Source: Bradyrhizobium semiaridum (GTDB taxonomy: Bacteria; Pseudomonadota; Alphaproteobacteria; Rhizobiales; Xanthobacteraceae). From it: a stretch of 64,000 nucleotides of DNA. This document shows positions 35,652 through 44,633 of this stretch, in pieces. Position 1 is the first letter of the stretch. Every line of letters starts with the position of its first letter. The stretch covers positions 1-64,000 of the forward strand of contig NZ_JAGKJJ010000009.1 in NCBI RefSeq assembly GCF_020329505.1. The letters are read 5' to 3'. Made by a program: the position numbers and the translations under genes. The notes under the pieces are model-generated. The model did no database searches. It saw nothing but the letters and a program-made list of their open reading frames with translations, and was not told the DNA's origin.

Positions 35652-35685
35652 AATTACGATCGTAATTTTATATTATGATCGTAAT
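35652..35685 (+). promoter_or_regulatory. Twin palindromic operators of the amidase-TetR islet
   Basis: AATTACGATCGTAATT at 35652-35667 is a perfect 16-base palindrome. A near copy, ATTATGATCGTAAT, lies at 35672-35685, 19 bases along. They sit about 65 bases before the amidase start in an AT-rich stretch. The downstream TetR protein is the likely ligand. Confidence 0.72.
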
Positions 35686-35750
35686 GGCATTCACCTGCGC
35701 CGCCGATGGCGGGCGGCGGAATGCCGCAAACCGCTCGCTGCGAGGACTTC

Positions 35751-37211
35751 ATGAACGACATGACCGCCGTTTCGCGCCACATGGCTCCCGAACAATCCAT
35801 GGACGGCTCCTCGCTGGGGCTCGCCGCCGCTGCAGCAGCTATTCGCGGTGGCGAAATCACGTCGGAAGCATATACCGCGTCGCTTCTGCGCCGTGCGCGA
35901 ACGCATGCCGAGCTCAATGCCTTCATCACCATCGATGAGGCGGCCGTCTTGGAGGCCGCGAAGAACGCGGACAAGGCACGTGCCGCCGGGTCGGCGGCTC
36001 CGCTATTGGGCGTGCCGCTCGCCGTGAAAGACAGTTATCTGACGAAAGGGCTGCCCACGAGCCTCGGGCTCGATAGCCTCGCTCACTTCGTGCCGCGGGA
36101 AGATGCGGACGCTGTCGCTGCCATAAAGCGCGCGGGCGCCCTGGTGTTCGGGAAGAATAACCTCGTCGAGATGTCCTATGGCTTGACCGGCCATAACGCA
36201 CGTTACGGCCAGGTGAAGAATCCGCACGCTCGAGACCGCGTGTCGGGCGGCTCCTCGAGCGGCTCCGCCGCATCCGTGGCCGCCCGCCTCGTTCCAGCGT
36301 CGTTGGGTGGTGACACCGTCGGGTCGATCCGGGTGCCCGCATCGTTCTGTGGCGTCGTGGGATTCAAGCCAACCACCGGACGGTGGCCGCGCAAGGGTGT
36401 CGCTCCGATCTCCCACACGCTCGATACGACAGGTGCATTTGCCGGAAGCGTCGGGGATTGCGTCCTGCTGGACCAGGTCATGACCGGCGAACAGACAGCA
36501 GAACTTTCCGACCGCGACCATGATCTGAAGGGAGTCCGATTGGCCTTCGCGCCGCGACAGTTTCTGGATCTGGTGGACTCGGAAGTCGAGAGCCGATTCC
36601 GTGACGTGGTTCGGCGTCTGCAGCACGCCGGCGCGGAGGTCGTTGAGGTGGATCTCGGCGATGATTTCAATAACCTCGTCCAAACCGCGACATGGGGCAT
36701 CTTCGCCCATGAGACGATGGATGCAATATCGGAATTCCTTCGCCATCACGACATTCCGACGACGTTCGAGACGATTTACGAGGGTCTCAAGCCCCAGCTT
36801 CGGCAGGCGTGGGAACACATTGTGCTGCCGAGTGGTGCAGGTGCCGTCTCGGCAGAAGCCTATCAGACGGCGCTCAACGTGACTCGGCCGGAGATCCAGC
36901 GCCGGCTCGACACGGCGTTCGTTGCTCGCGGGGCGCAAGTCATTCTGCAGCCGACCACGCCGTGTACAGCGCCTCTGATTGACGAGCAGGCGACCGTCAA
37001 TATCGCAGGGCAGGAGGTCAGCTATCTCGCATTGGCGAATCACACGGTCTCAGCGAGCAGCGTCGGGTTGCCTGGTGTCAGTCTTCCCGTTGGCCTGTCT
37101 CGCGCCGGGCTGCCGATTGGCCTTGAGCTTGATGCCCCTCTAGGCAGCGACCGCATGCTCTTAGCCATTGCCCGCAAGGTCGAAAGCGTCCTCGGGTGTC
37201 TGGCCGATTGA
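35751..37211 (+). CDS. Amidase-signature family hydrolase (indoleacetamide hydrolase-like)
   Basis: The 486-residue enzyme has the Ser-cisSer-Lys triad regions: K93 in GVPLAVKDSYL, the SGGSSSGSAAS loop at 165-175 and the nucleophile S192 in GGDTVGSIRVPAS. A Val replaces the usual Gly before that Ser. Members hydrolyse indoleacetamide, allophanate, malonamide or other amides; the overall layout resembles indoleacetamide hydrolase, but I cannot fix the substrate. Third-position A/T is more frequent than in neighbouring genes, which suggests transfer. I chose the ATG at 35751 because two earlier ATGs would run into the operators. Confidence 0.85.
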   Translation: MNDMTAVSRHMAPEQSMDGSSLGLAAAAAAIRGGEITSEAYTASLLRRARTHAELNAFITIDEAAVLEAAKNADKARAAGSAAPLLGVPLAVKDSYLTKGLPTSLGLDSLAHFVPREDADAVAAIKRAGALVFGKNNLVEMSYGLTGHNARYGQVKNPHARDRVSGGSSSGSAASVAARLVPASLGGDTVGSIRVPASFCGVVGFKPTTGRWPRKGVAPISHTLDTTGAFAGSVGDCVLLDQVMTGEQTAELSDRDHDLKGVRLAFAPRQFLDLVDSEVESRFRDVVRRLQHAGAEVVEVDLGDDFNNLVQTATWGIFAHETMDAISEFLRHHDIPTTFETIYEGLKPQLRQAWEHIVLPSGAGAVSAEAYQTALNVTRPEIQRRLDTAFVARGAQVILQPTTPCTAPLIDEQATVNIAGQEVSYLALANHTVSASSVGLPGVSLPVGLSRAGLPIGLELDAPLGSDRMLLAIARKVESVLGCLAD

Positions 37212-37256
37212 CGCGTGATTCTGGCATCCGGGAGACATGAGTGGAGTTGAGACGAG

Positions 37257-37838
37257 ATGCGCTTCGAGAAAGGTCATAAGCGGGCAACACGACGGCACAT
37301 CGTCGATGTGGCATCGAAATGCATGCGCCGGGACGGCATCTCCGCCACCGGGATTGCCGGGATCATGGGCGAGGCCGGCCTGACCAAAGGGGCATTCTCT
37401 CCGCACTTCGAGTCCAAGGATGCGCTTGTTCGCGAGGCACTGGCGCGCGCGCTTAGTGACCAGCAGCGTTGCCTTGATGAGGATCAGCTAATGGGCCTCG
37501 ATCTTGAAGGTGCGATCCGGCGCTACCTGAATCGCGCGCACCTCGAAACCCCCGCGCAAGGCTGCCCCTCCGCTGCATTGCTTCCGGAGATCGCGCGCCA
37601 GCCCCAGAATACCAGGCGGGATTACGAGAAAGCGCTGGCGAGCTATGTTGCGAGTTTGGCGGCGCTGCTGCCCGGTGCAGATTCTGCTGCGAACCGCCGC
37701 CGGGCGAGGGCCATCTTCGGACTCATGGTGGGCACGCTACAGTTTGCGCGGGCCGTGCCCGACGCTGCCGAAGCGCAGCAAATGCTGGATGGCGGCATCG
37801 AAGCAGCGCTGCATTTGGCGCGAACGTCGTCATCCTAA
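37257..37838 (+). CDS. TetR-family regulator of the amidase islet
   Basis: The 193-residue regulator starts MRFEKGHKRATRRHIVDVAS and has the helix-turn-helix TGIAGIMGEAGLTKGAFSPHF, with Ser in place of the more usual Tyr at the end of the motif. The C-terminus (CPSAALLPEIARQPQNTRRD) matches the TetR_C form found in regulators of reactive-compound detoxification genes. It is co-directional with the amidase, 45 bases downstream, and likely binds the twin palindromes at 35652-35685. Inducer unknown. Confidence 0.88.
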   Translation: MRFEKGHKRATRRHIVDVASKCMRRDGISATGIAGIMGEAGLTKGAFSPHFESKDALVREALARALSDQQRCLDEDQLMGLDLEGAIRRYLNRAHLETPAQGCPSAALLPEIARQPQNTRRDYEKALASYVASLAALLPGADSAANRRRARAIFGLMVGTLQFARAVPDAAEAQQMLDGGIEAALHLARTSSS

Positions 37839-37907
37839 ACAGGAAGGACGGAGAGGCTCGGGTCGGATACGGCCTGGAGTCTCGTTCCGATTCTATCAGA
37901 TCGAGTT

Positions 37908-38369
37908 TTAAACCTGCGGCGCCGTCAGATTCTCGGTCTTGACGCCGTTGCGGTCCTCGATGATTTCGGCGATCCAGCGCCGGTGGCAGTGCCTGTGATC
38001 GCGCTCGTAGCAGAGGATGCAGGCCGGGCCTGACGTCCTCACCAGCGCCGACAGCTCGTCGAGCTCCTCCTTGGCCTGCGCGGTCTTCAGATGGGCGGTG
38101 TAGATCTTCTCCAGCAGCTCATACTTGCCGCTGCGCGCCGCTTCGCGGCCGGTCTTCGGCGTGCCGAGGCCGCGCAGATGAACATAGGAAATGCCGCGCT
38201 CGTCGAGGCCCGCGGCGAGCGCGCTCTTGGAGAAGCCCGGACGCCGCGATGAGGCCACCGCGCGGACGTCGACCAAAAGCTTGACGCCGGCCTGCTCGAG
38301 CTCGTCGAGCACCGCCTTCGACGGGGTCTGCTCGTAGCCGATGGTGAACAGCTTCTTCTGCTTCGCCAT
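37908..38369 (-). CDS. DUF488 family protein
   Basis: The 153-residue protein has the DUF488 pattern: LFTIGYEQTPSKAVLDEL, LLVDVRAVASSRRPGFSK, YVHLRGLGTPK and the C-terminal CILCYERDHRHCHRRWIAE with conserved Cys/His. Function is not established. It lies 24 bases after the DUF72 gene on the same strand, an association I treat as an operon. Confidence 0.88.
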   Translation of the reverse strand: MAKQKKLFTIGYEQTPSKAVLDELEQAGVKLLVDVRAVASSRRPGFSKSALAAGLDERGISYVHLRGLGTPKTGREAARSGKYELLEKIYTAHLKTAQAKEELDELSALVRTSGPACILCYERDHRHCHRRWIAEIIEDRNGVKTENLTAPQV

Positions 38370-38393
38370 GGCAGCTCCCTTTGGCGGCTCCGC

Positions 38394-39221
38394 CTACTTC
38401 ACGCGTTCGATCAATTCCATTGCGCCCGCCGGCGCGCGGATCTTGCCCTCGTGGATCACATAGGCGAACACGTCGCGCGGGATCTTCTTCGGCGCGGTCT
38501 TGTCGACACGCGGCAGGTCGTCGGGCTCACCGCCGCTGGCCCAATCCTGGAAGCGCTTGGCCCAGGCGTCGAGCTGCTTCGGCGGATAGCAGGTCTTCAG
38601 CTCGTCATTGCCTTTCTGCAGCCGGGCATAGACGAAGTCGCTGGCGATGTCGGCGATCGCCGGATATTTGCCGTGCTCGGCGAACACCACCGGCACCTGA
38701 TGCTCGCGCAGCAGCGCGATGAACTCCGGCACTTTGAAGCTGTCGTGGCGCACCTCGACCACGTGACGGAGCGCGCGGCCGTCGAGCTTGCGCGGCAACA
38801 GCTCGAGGAACTTGCCGAAATCGGCGCCGTCGAACTTCTTGGTCGGTGCGAACTGCCAGAGCACGGGTCCGAGCCGGTCCTTCAGCTCCAGCACGCCGGA
38901 ATCGTAAAACCGCTTCACGGAATCGCCGGCCTCCGCCAGCACGCGGCGGTTGGTGGCGAAGCGCGGGCCCTTCAGCGAGAAGATGAACCCATCAGGCACT
39001 TCGCTGGCCCATTTGCGAAAGCTCTCCGGCTTCTGCGAACCGTAGTAGGTGCCGTTGATCTCGATCGAGGTCAGCTTCGAGGCGGCGTAGGAGAGTTCTT
39101 TCGATTGCGCGAGCTTGTCCGGGTAGAACACGCCGCGCCACGGCTCGAAGGTCCAGCCGCCGATGCCGATGTAGATCTTGCCTGCGTCCGTCTTGCTTGC
39201 CTTGGTGGGAGCTTTGGCCAC
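38394..39221 (-). CDS. DUF72 family protein (TIM-barrel-like)
   Basis: The 275-residue protein shows DUF72 blocks: KIYIGIGGWTFEPWRGVFYP, SIEINGTYYGSQKPESFRKW, KGPRFATNRR, GPVLWQFAPTKKF and HVVEVRHDSF. Conserved acidic and aromatic residues suggest an enzyme, but no reaction is known. It starts at the ATG at 39221 and is transcribed away from the divergent secreted-protein gene. Confidence 0.88.
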   Translation of the reverse strand: MAKAPTKASKTDAGKIYIGIGGWTFEPWRGVFYPDKLAQSKELSYAASKLTSIEINGTYYGSQKPESFRKWASEVPDGFIFSLKGPRFATNRRVLAEAGDSVKRFYDSGVLELKDRLGPVLWQFAPTKKFDGADFGKFLELLPRKLDGRALRHVVEVRHDSFKVPEFIALLREHQVPVVFAEHGKYPAIADIASDFVYARLQKGNDELKTCYPPKQLDAWAKRFQDWASGGEPDDLPRVDKTAPKKIPRDVFAYVIHEGKIRAPAGAMELIERVK

Positions 39222-39361
39222 GATTGCACTCGTCGCGAGAAGGGGGAGAAGAGATCGAGACTAGTCAAAATAATCGTGATTGGCCAGTTTGCCAGATTTC
39301 GCCGGCAGCGCTTATCGCGGTTGTCAGCGTTGGCTAGGATGCGGAAAACGGGAGAACAACA

Positions 39362-39718
39362 ATGCGCATGCTGGCCGCCGCCGTCCTCTTGCTCCTGCCT
39401 CCTGCTGCCATGGCCGACGAGGTCGACGATGCGCACAGGCTCGCGGTCACCGGCCGCGACGCATACTGGAATTGTCTTGCTCGCGAATATCCGCGCGACA
39501 GCAACAAGACCATGTCCGACCAGGAGTTCACCTCGCTGATCGCAACCGTCTGCCCGTCGGAGCGGCAGAACTTCCGGGTATCGCTGATCGATTTCCTGTC
39601 GCAGCAGTTTCCGAAACAGGATGCCGGCGCGCGGCTTGCAACTGCCAACCGCGCCATCGAGCTCGCGCAGAAGGACATCGTGACGGCCTTCGTGCGGCGC
39701 CGAGCCGCCGCCAAATAG
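39362..39718 (+). CDS. Small secreted protein, unknown
   Basis: A 118-residue product with a clear signal peptide (MRMLAAAVLLLLPPAAMADE, cleavage after AMA). The mature part is about 100 residues, helical, with two cysteines (C39 in YWNCLAREYP and C61 in TVCPSERQ) that could pair in the periplasm. No family is recognised. Confidence 0.6.
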   Translation: MRMLAAAVLLLLPPAAMADEVDDAHRLAVTGRDAYWNCLAREYPRDSNKTMSDQEFTSLIATVCPSERQNFRVSLIDFLSQQFPKQDAGARLATANRAIELAQKDIVTAFVRRRAAAK

Positions 39719-39788
39719 CCGTCCTGATCCTGTTGCGGTCAGCCGATTTTTGCTATCAATCCGCGCACAAGCGAGGGGATGATCGGGC

Positions 39789-39998
39789 ATGGATTCGCGG
39801 TCGACAGCAGGCTTCCTGGGCACGGTGGTGGCGGTCATCGCGCTGGCCGCCGCGTTCGTCTATGGGCCGTCCCCGACCCAGATCCGCAATCGGGCCCAGC
39901 CCGCCGCGGCGCAGCAGCAGGCGGCTCCCGCCGCGGAGCCGGCCCCGGCAGCCCCGGCGCCGCGCGGCCCGGTGATCCGCGAAGTCCCGAACAACTAG
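39789..39998 (+). CDS. Small membrane-anchored Ala/Pro-rich protein
   Basis: A 69-residue frame with one N-terminal membrane helix (GFLGTVVAVIALAAAFVYGP) and an Ala/Pro/Gln-rich tail ending PVIREVPNN. The tail should be disordered in the periplasm. No family is recognised; the anchor and codon usage are the main support. The 256 bases after it (39999-40254) hold only a possible small hairpin. Confidence 0.5.
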   Translation: MDSRSTAGFLGTVVAVIALAAAFVYGPSPTQIRNRAQPAAAQQQAAPAAEPAPAAPAPRGPVIREVPNN

Positions 39999-40254
39999 CG
40001 CTGTCCGCCCCCGAGCCCTTGCGGATCGTCCAAGGCCTTCCTATCTAGCTCAGAACAGCGACGTTGCAGCTCTTCTGGGGCTCCGGCGCTGGAACGACCA
40101 CGGCAATGTCGGCTGCGCCGGATGTACGCGCGCCCCTTGTTCGTGGTCGTTGGTATTTTGAGGGGTATTCTGACCCCGTTTTCCACCTACCGAGAGTGAG
40201 TTTCGACTCACCCGCCTTGGCAGCGGGAGAGGCTGCGGCTATACGCTGGCGCTC

Positions 40255-41388
40255 ATGAATGACGCCATCAAGCCGGGCCCCGAAACCCTGTCGCAGGCCG
40301 CTGGTTTGCCGCAGCTTTCGGTCGTCGTCCCGACCTTCAACGAACGGGACAATGTCACGGTGCTGTACCGGCGGCTCGACGCGACGCTGAAGGACGTGTC
40401 GTGGGAAGTGATCTTCGTCGACGACAATTCGCCGGACGGCACCTGGGATGTGGTGCGCGGCCTGGCGCGGCAGGATTCCCGCGTGCGCTGCATCCGCCGG
40501 GTCGGCCGCCGCGGCCTGTCAGGCGCCTGCATCGAGGGCATCCTGGCCTCGAGCGCACCGTTTGCCGCTGTCATCGATGCCGACCTGCAGCATGACGAGA
40601 CCCAGCTCCCGAAGATGGTGGCGCTGCTCGCGGACGGGAAGGCCGATCTCGTGATCGGCAGCCGCTACATCGAGGGCTACAAGGCCGAGGGCTTCAACAA
40701 GCAGCGCGCCGGCGCCAGCGCCTTTGCCACCGAGATCGCGCGCCGCGCGCTGAAGGTCGAGGTCGCCGATCCCATGAGCGGCTTCTTCATGGTCCGGCGC
40801 GACCGCTTCGAGGAGCTCGCGCCGCAGCTCTCGACGCAGGGCTTCAAGATCCTGCTCGACGTGATCGCGACCGGGCAGGGCAAGCTGCGTACGGTCGAGA
40901 TTCCTTACACCTTCGGTGCGCGCCAGCATGGCGAGAGCAAGCTCGATTCGATGGTCGCGCTCGACTTCCTCGGCCTCGTGCTCGCGAAGCTGACCCATGA
41001 CGTGATCTCGCTGCGCTTCATCCTGTTCGGGATGGTCGGCGCGCTCGGCCTGCTGGTGCATCTCGCCGCGCTGTTCATCGCGCTGGAAGTCTTCCAGGTG
41101 CCGTTTCCGGAAGCGCAGGCCACCGGCGCGATCGTCGCCATGACCAGCAACTTCATCCTCAACAACTTCCTGACCTATCGCGACCAGCGGCTGAAGGGCC
41201 TTGCGATCCTGCGCGGCCTGTTGCTGTTCTATCTCGTTTGCAGCGTCGGCCTGTTGGCCAATGTCGGCGTCGCTTTCTCGGTCTACGATCAGGAGCCGAT
41301 CTGGTGGCTCGCGGGCGCGGCGGGCGCGCTGATGGGCGTGGTCTGGAACTACGCGATGTCCGGGCTGTTCGTCTGGCGCAAGCGATGA
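40255..41388 (+). CDS. Family 2 glycosyltransferase fused to a GtrA-like membrane domain
   Basis: The 377-residue protein starts with a GT2 domain like dolichol-phosphate mannosyltransferase: LSVVVPTFNERDNV, FVDDNSPDGTWDVV, and IDADLQHDETQLP for metal and nucleotide binding. After about residue 250 come four membrane helices of a GtrA domain (FILFGMVGALGLLVHLAALF, NFILNNFLTYRDQR). Such proteins attach sugars to polyprenyl phosphate and may flip the product. The next gene, 7 bases on, is a GT39-like enzyme that could use that lipid-linked sugar. Confidence 0.9.
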   Translation: MNDAIKPGPETLSQAAGLPQLSVVVPTFNERDNVTVLYRRLDATLKDVSWEVIFVDDNSPDGTWDVVRGLARQDSRVRCIRRVGRRGLSGACIEGILASSAPFAAVIDADLQHDETQLPKMVALLADGKADLVIGSRYIEGYKAEGFNKQRAGASAFATEIARRALKVEVADPMSGFFMVRRDRFEELAPQLSTQGFKILLDVIATGQGKLRTVEIPYTFGARQHGESKLDSMVALDFLGLVLAKLTHDVISLRFILFGMVGALGLLVHLAALFIALEVFQVPFPEAQATGAIVAMTSNFILNNFLTYRDQRLKGLAILRGLLLFYLVCSVGLLANVGVAFSVYDQEPIWWLAGAAGALMGVVWNYAMSGLFVWRKR

Positions 41389-41395
41389 CGCTGGC

Positions 41396-42937
41396 ATGAA
41401 GCTGAATGAAGCGCGGCTCGCTCAGGACACCGCTCTTGCGGTATGCGCTCTGGTCGCGCTGCGGCTCGTGGCGGCCGCCTGGACGCCGCTGACCTTCGAC
41501 GAAGCCTATTACTGGATGTGGTCGAAGGCGCTGGCCGGCGGCTATTATGACCATCCGCCGATGGTGGCGGTCGTGATCCGGCTCGGCACCATGATCGCCG
41601 GCGACACGCCGCTCGGCGTGCGGCTGGTCTCGATCCTGCTCGCGCTGCCCATGAGCTGGGCGGTCTACCGCGCGGCTGCGATCCTGTTCGGCGGCAGCCG
41701 TGTCGCCGCCTGCGCCACCATCCTGCTCAACGCGACGCTGATGGCCGCCGTCGGCACGCTGATCGTGACGCCGGATGCGCCGGTGCTGGTCGCGGCGAGT
41801 TTCCTCTTGTTCTCCCTCGCCAAGGTGCTGGAGAGCGGCCGCGGCGTCTGGTGGCTTGCGGTCGGCGCCAGCGCGGGCGCGGCGCTGCTGTCGAAGTACA
41901 ATGCGCTGTTCTTCGGACCCGGCATCCTGATCTGGCTGACGGTGGTGCCGAAGCTGCGGCGCTGGTTTCTGTCGCCCTGGCTCTATCTCGGCGGGCTGGT
42001 CGCGCTCGCGATATTCGCGCCGGTGATCCTCTGGAACGCCGATCATCATTGGGTGTCGTTCATCAAGCAGATGGGGCGGGCGCGGATCGAGGATTTCCAC
42101 CCGGCCTACATTGCCGAACTGGTCCCGACCCAGTTCGTCTTCGCCACGCCGCTGGTCTTCATCCTCGGCGTGATGGGGCTTTACGCGCTCTATCAGCGCC
42201 GCGCCGGCGCGCTGCCGGCGCGCGTGCTGGTCAACACGATGTTCTGGACCATCGTGCTCTATTTCATCTGGCACTCGCTGCACGCGCGGGTCGAGGCCAA
42301 CTGGTTCGCGCCGGTCTATCCGGCCTTCACGATCGCGGCCGCGGTCGCCGCGATCCAGGTGCAATGGTCGGCGCGCCAGCAGCGCACCGTGGACTTCTGC
42401 CGCCGCTGGGCGGCGCCCGGCGGCGTCGTGCTGTTCGTGCTGCTGATCGTGCAGGCCAACACCGGACTGCTGTCGGGTTATCACCGCGACTCCACCGTGC
42501 GCAGCGTCGGCGTCGGCTGGCCGCAGCTCGCGAGCGAGATCGAGGCGGTGCGCGTCCGGGTCGGGGCGAGCTGCGTGCTGGCGCCGGACTACGGCACCAC
42601 CGGCTGGCTCACGTTCTATCTGCCGAAGGGTACCTGCGTCGCGCAGCACGGCCAGCGCATCCGCTGGGTCAACATGCCCGAGCCGGATCGGTCGCAACTG
42701 TCCGGCAAGCTGCTCTACGTGCATGACGTCGAGCAGAGCCTGCCGAAGTCGATGCGCGAGACGTTCGCCAGCATCGCGACGGTCGGCGAGGCCCAACGCA
42801 TGCGCGGGCCGCTGACGGTCGAGACCTACGCGCTCGAGGCGCTGCAAGATCCGAAGGGCGAGGTGTTCGATCGCTCGCTGCCGCCTGAGCTGCTGCGCGA
42901 GGTCAACACGCCGCCCGACGCCTCGCCGCGCGGCTGA
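41396..42937 (+). CDS. Family 39-like membrane glycosyltransferase (ArnT/PMT type)
   Basis: The 513-residue protein has an early acidic motif typical of the family (LTFDEAYYWMWSK) and GYYDHPPMVAVVIRL, followed by about ten membrane helices and a C-terminal periplasmic part. Related enzymes move a sugar from a polyprenyl-phosphate carrier to lipid A or protein at the outer face of the inner membrane. Its partner upstream could supply the carrier-bound sugar. The acceptor is unknown. Confidence 0.88.
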   Translation: MKLNEARLAQDTALAVCALVALRLVAAAWTPLTFDEAYYWMWSKALAGGYYDHPPMVAVVIRLGTMIAGDTPLGVRLVSILLALPMSWAVYRAAAILFGGSRVAACATILLNATLMAAVGTLIVTPDAPVLVAASFLLFSLAKVLESGRGVWWLAVGASAGAALLSKYNALFFGPGILIWLTVVPKLRRWFLSPWLYLGGLVALAIFAPVILWNADHHWVSFIKQMGRARIEDFHPAYIAELVPTQFVFATPLVFILGVMGLYALYQRRAGALPARVLVNTMFWTIVLYFIWHSLHARVEANWFAPVYPAFTIAAAVAAIQVQWSARQQRTVDFCRRWAAPGGVVLFVLLIVQANTGLLSGYHRDSTVRSVGVGWPQLASEIEAVRVRVGASCVLAPDYGTTGWLTFYLPKGTCVAQHGQRIRWVNMPEPDRSQLSGKLLYVHDVEQSLPKSMRETFASIATVGEAQRMRGPLTVETYALEALQDPKGEVFDRSLPPELLREVNTPPDASPRG

Positions 42938-43270
42938 TCTTTCGCGGTCGGGAGATGATTGTTGCCCGATCCCCGCGCGATTACGGGACGGTCGGCAATG
43001 AAATTCTCCGCAGCTTCCGGGCGCGTCGGATGGGGCTGCAAATGTCCCATGATGGGACAGAAAATGCCTTTCATCGATCTGTCGCCATCTTAAAAAAGCC
43101 CCATGCCACAGGCACTTCCCGCGCTGCAGGGGATCGCGTCCGGTTAAGTCGCATTTAACTAAAAGTCGCCTTAATGGCCGCCTGTGCCCCCTGCGCGACA
43201 TCGCGCCGAACATTGTTCGGCGCCGCGTCGAGCAAGGGACTTGGGTGGATCTGTTTTGAGCGCCGGGCGT
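42938..43270 (+). promoter_or_regulatory. Control region upstream of the DUF2778 gene
   Basis: This 333-base gap holds two sharp signals. TGTCCCAT-G-ATGGGACA at 43043-43059 is a perfect 17-base inverted repeat. TTAA-N7-TTAAC at 43144-43159 matches the CtrA consensus TTAA-N7-TTAA. No coding sequence is supported. Confidence 0.55.
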
Positions 43271-44515
43271 ATGGGTACGAGTGCGAGTGCGTATGTTCTT
43301 GGGGCGCCGAGCCGCAGGAAACCTTCCCGAAAAATCCTTCCGCAGCATTTCCTCGGCAGCGCCGCGGTGGCGGGGCTGGTGCTCGGCTGCGCCTGGACCG
43401 TCTATGCCAACATCTTCGCCGCCAGCGTCTATCCGTCGGTGAGCAATGCGGCGTTCGATGCGCCAGTGGTTAAGCGGCCCGTCGCCGTCGCGTCGCGGCC
43501 CACGCCCGCGTTCAACGAGGTATTCGCGTCGCTGACGCCTCCGCCGGCCGCGGCCGCGAAGACCGAGGTCGCCAAGTCGGAAGCTGCGAAGTCGGAACCT
43601 GCTGCACCTTCGCTTATGTTTAACGATCGGTTTGCGGCGGCATCGCCGGACGGCGTGCCGTCGAGCGTCGTGGCCGACGCCGCGCCGCAGATCGACCCGA
43701 TCAAGCAGGCGGCCGCGCCGAAACTCGCCGACGCGCCCAAGGTGGTCGCGACCACAAAAATCACCGAGGCCTCCAAGCCGTTGCCGTCGCCGAAATCCGT
43801 CGAGGCCGCCAAGAAGGAGGCCGCCGCCAGCTTGCAGGTGGCGCTCAACGACCCGTCTGCGTCAGTCCAGCCCAAATCTGAGCCGAAGTCTGCCGAGACC
43901 CGGTCGGCGTCGAAATCCGGCAGCGGCACGGTGCGCGACATGGCCGCGCGCGCCAAGGCGGCGGTGATGTCGATCGCCTCGAACGACCGGCAGACCATGG
44001 TCGAGAAGCTGTGGGGCAAGCGCGAGTCGAGCGGCGGGCTGTTGTCGTTCGCGTCGGCCGACGCCAACGTCACCGGCAGCATTCCCTCGACGCTGGATCA
44101 GAACCCGATGCTCGGCGGCTCGCCGCCCTATGACCGCCAGACCGCGGTCTACGACATCTCGGCGAAGACCGTGTATCTGCCCGACGGGACGCGGCTCGAA
44201 GCGCATTCCGGCCTCGGCTCCCGGATCGACGATCCGCGCTCCGCGCATCTGAAGATGGTCGGCGTGACGCCGCCGCACATCTATGAGCTGAAGCCACGCG
44301 AGGCGCTGTTCCACGGCGTGCCGGCGCTGCGCCTGACGCCGATCGGCGGCGAGGGCAAGATCTTCAACCGCGTCGGCCTGCTCGCGCACACCTACATGCT
44401 GGGTCCGAACGGCGACTCCAACGGCTGCGTCTCTTTCAAGGATTATTACGCGTTCCTCGATGCCTACCGCAACAAGGGCATCCGCCGCCTCGCAGTGCTG
44501 GCGCGGGTTCAGTAG
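43271..44515 (+). CDS. DUF2778 (L,D-transpeptidase-like) membrane-anchored protein
   Basis: The 414-residue protein has one N-terminal membrane anchor (FLGSAAVAGLVLGCAWTVYA), then a 200-residue Ala/Lys/Ser/Pro-rich spacer with repeated AKSEAAKSE and PKLADAPK units, and a C-terminal DUF2778 domain. The catalytic pair is in place: H373 (LLAHTYMLG) and C386 in GDSNGCVSF. The fold is related to YkuD-type L,D-transpeptidases, which modify or cross-link peptidoglycan. The spacer could let the domain reach the wall. I chose the ATG at 43271 as a good membrane-protein start. Confidence 0.85.
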   Translation: MGTSASAYVLGAPSRRKPSRKILPQHFLGSAAVAGLVLGCAWTVYANIFAASVYPSVSNAAFDAPVVKRPVAVASRPTPAFNEVFASLTPPPAAAAKTEVAKSEAAKSEPAAPSLMFNDRFAAASPDGVPSSVVADAAPQIDPIKQAAAPKLADAPKVVATTKITEASKPLPSPKSVEAAKKEAAASLQVALNDPSASVQPKSEPKSAETRSASKSGSGTVRDMAARAKAAVMSIASNDRQTMVEKLWGKRESSGGLLSFASADANVTGSIPSTLDQNPMLGGSPPYDRQTAVYDISAKTVYLPDGTRLEAHSGLGSRIDDPRSAHLKMVGVTPPHIYELKPREALFHGVPALRLTPIGGEGKIFNRVGLLAHTYMLGPNGDSNGCVSFKDYYAFLDAYRNKGIRRLAVLARVQ

Positions 44516-44633
44516 GCGCGACGGCGCGCCGCATCTGAAGCGGTATTATTGCATACGCTCCGTCCGTTTCGCGAACGGGCGCCGGATATGGTAACCTTCC
44601 GGCAGCCCAGCGAGTCCCGGATCGGCAAGCGAC

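Noticed and set aside
41159..43348. Long leftward open frame (729 codons) opposite the glycosyltransferase genes
   Set aside because: Low-complexity Arg/Asp/Gln-rich sequence, antisense to a well-supported membrane protein.
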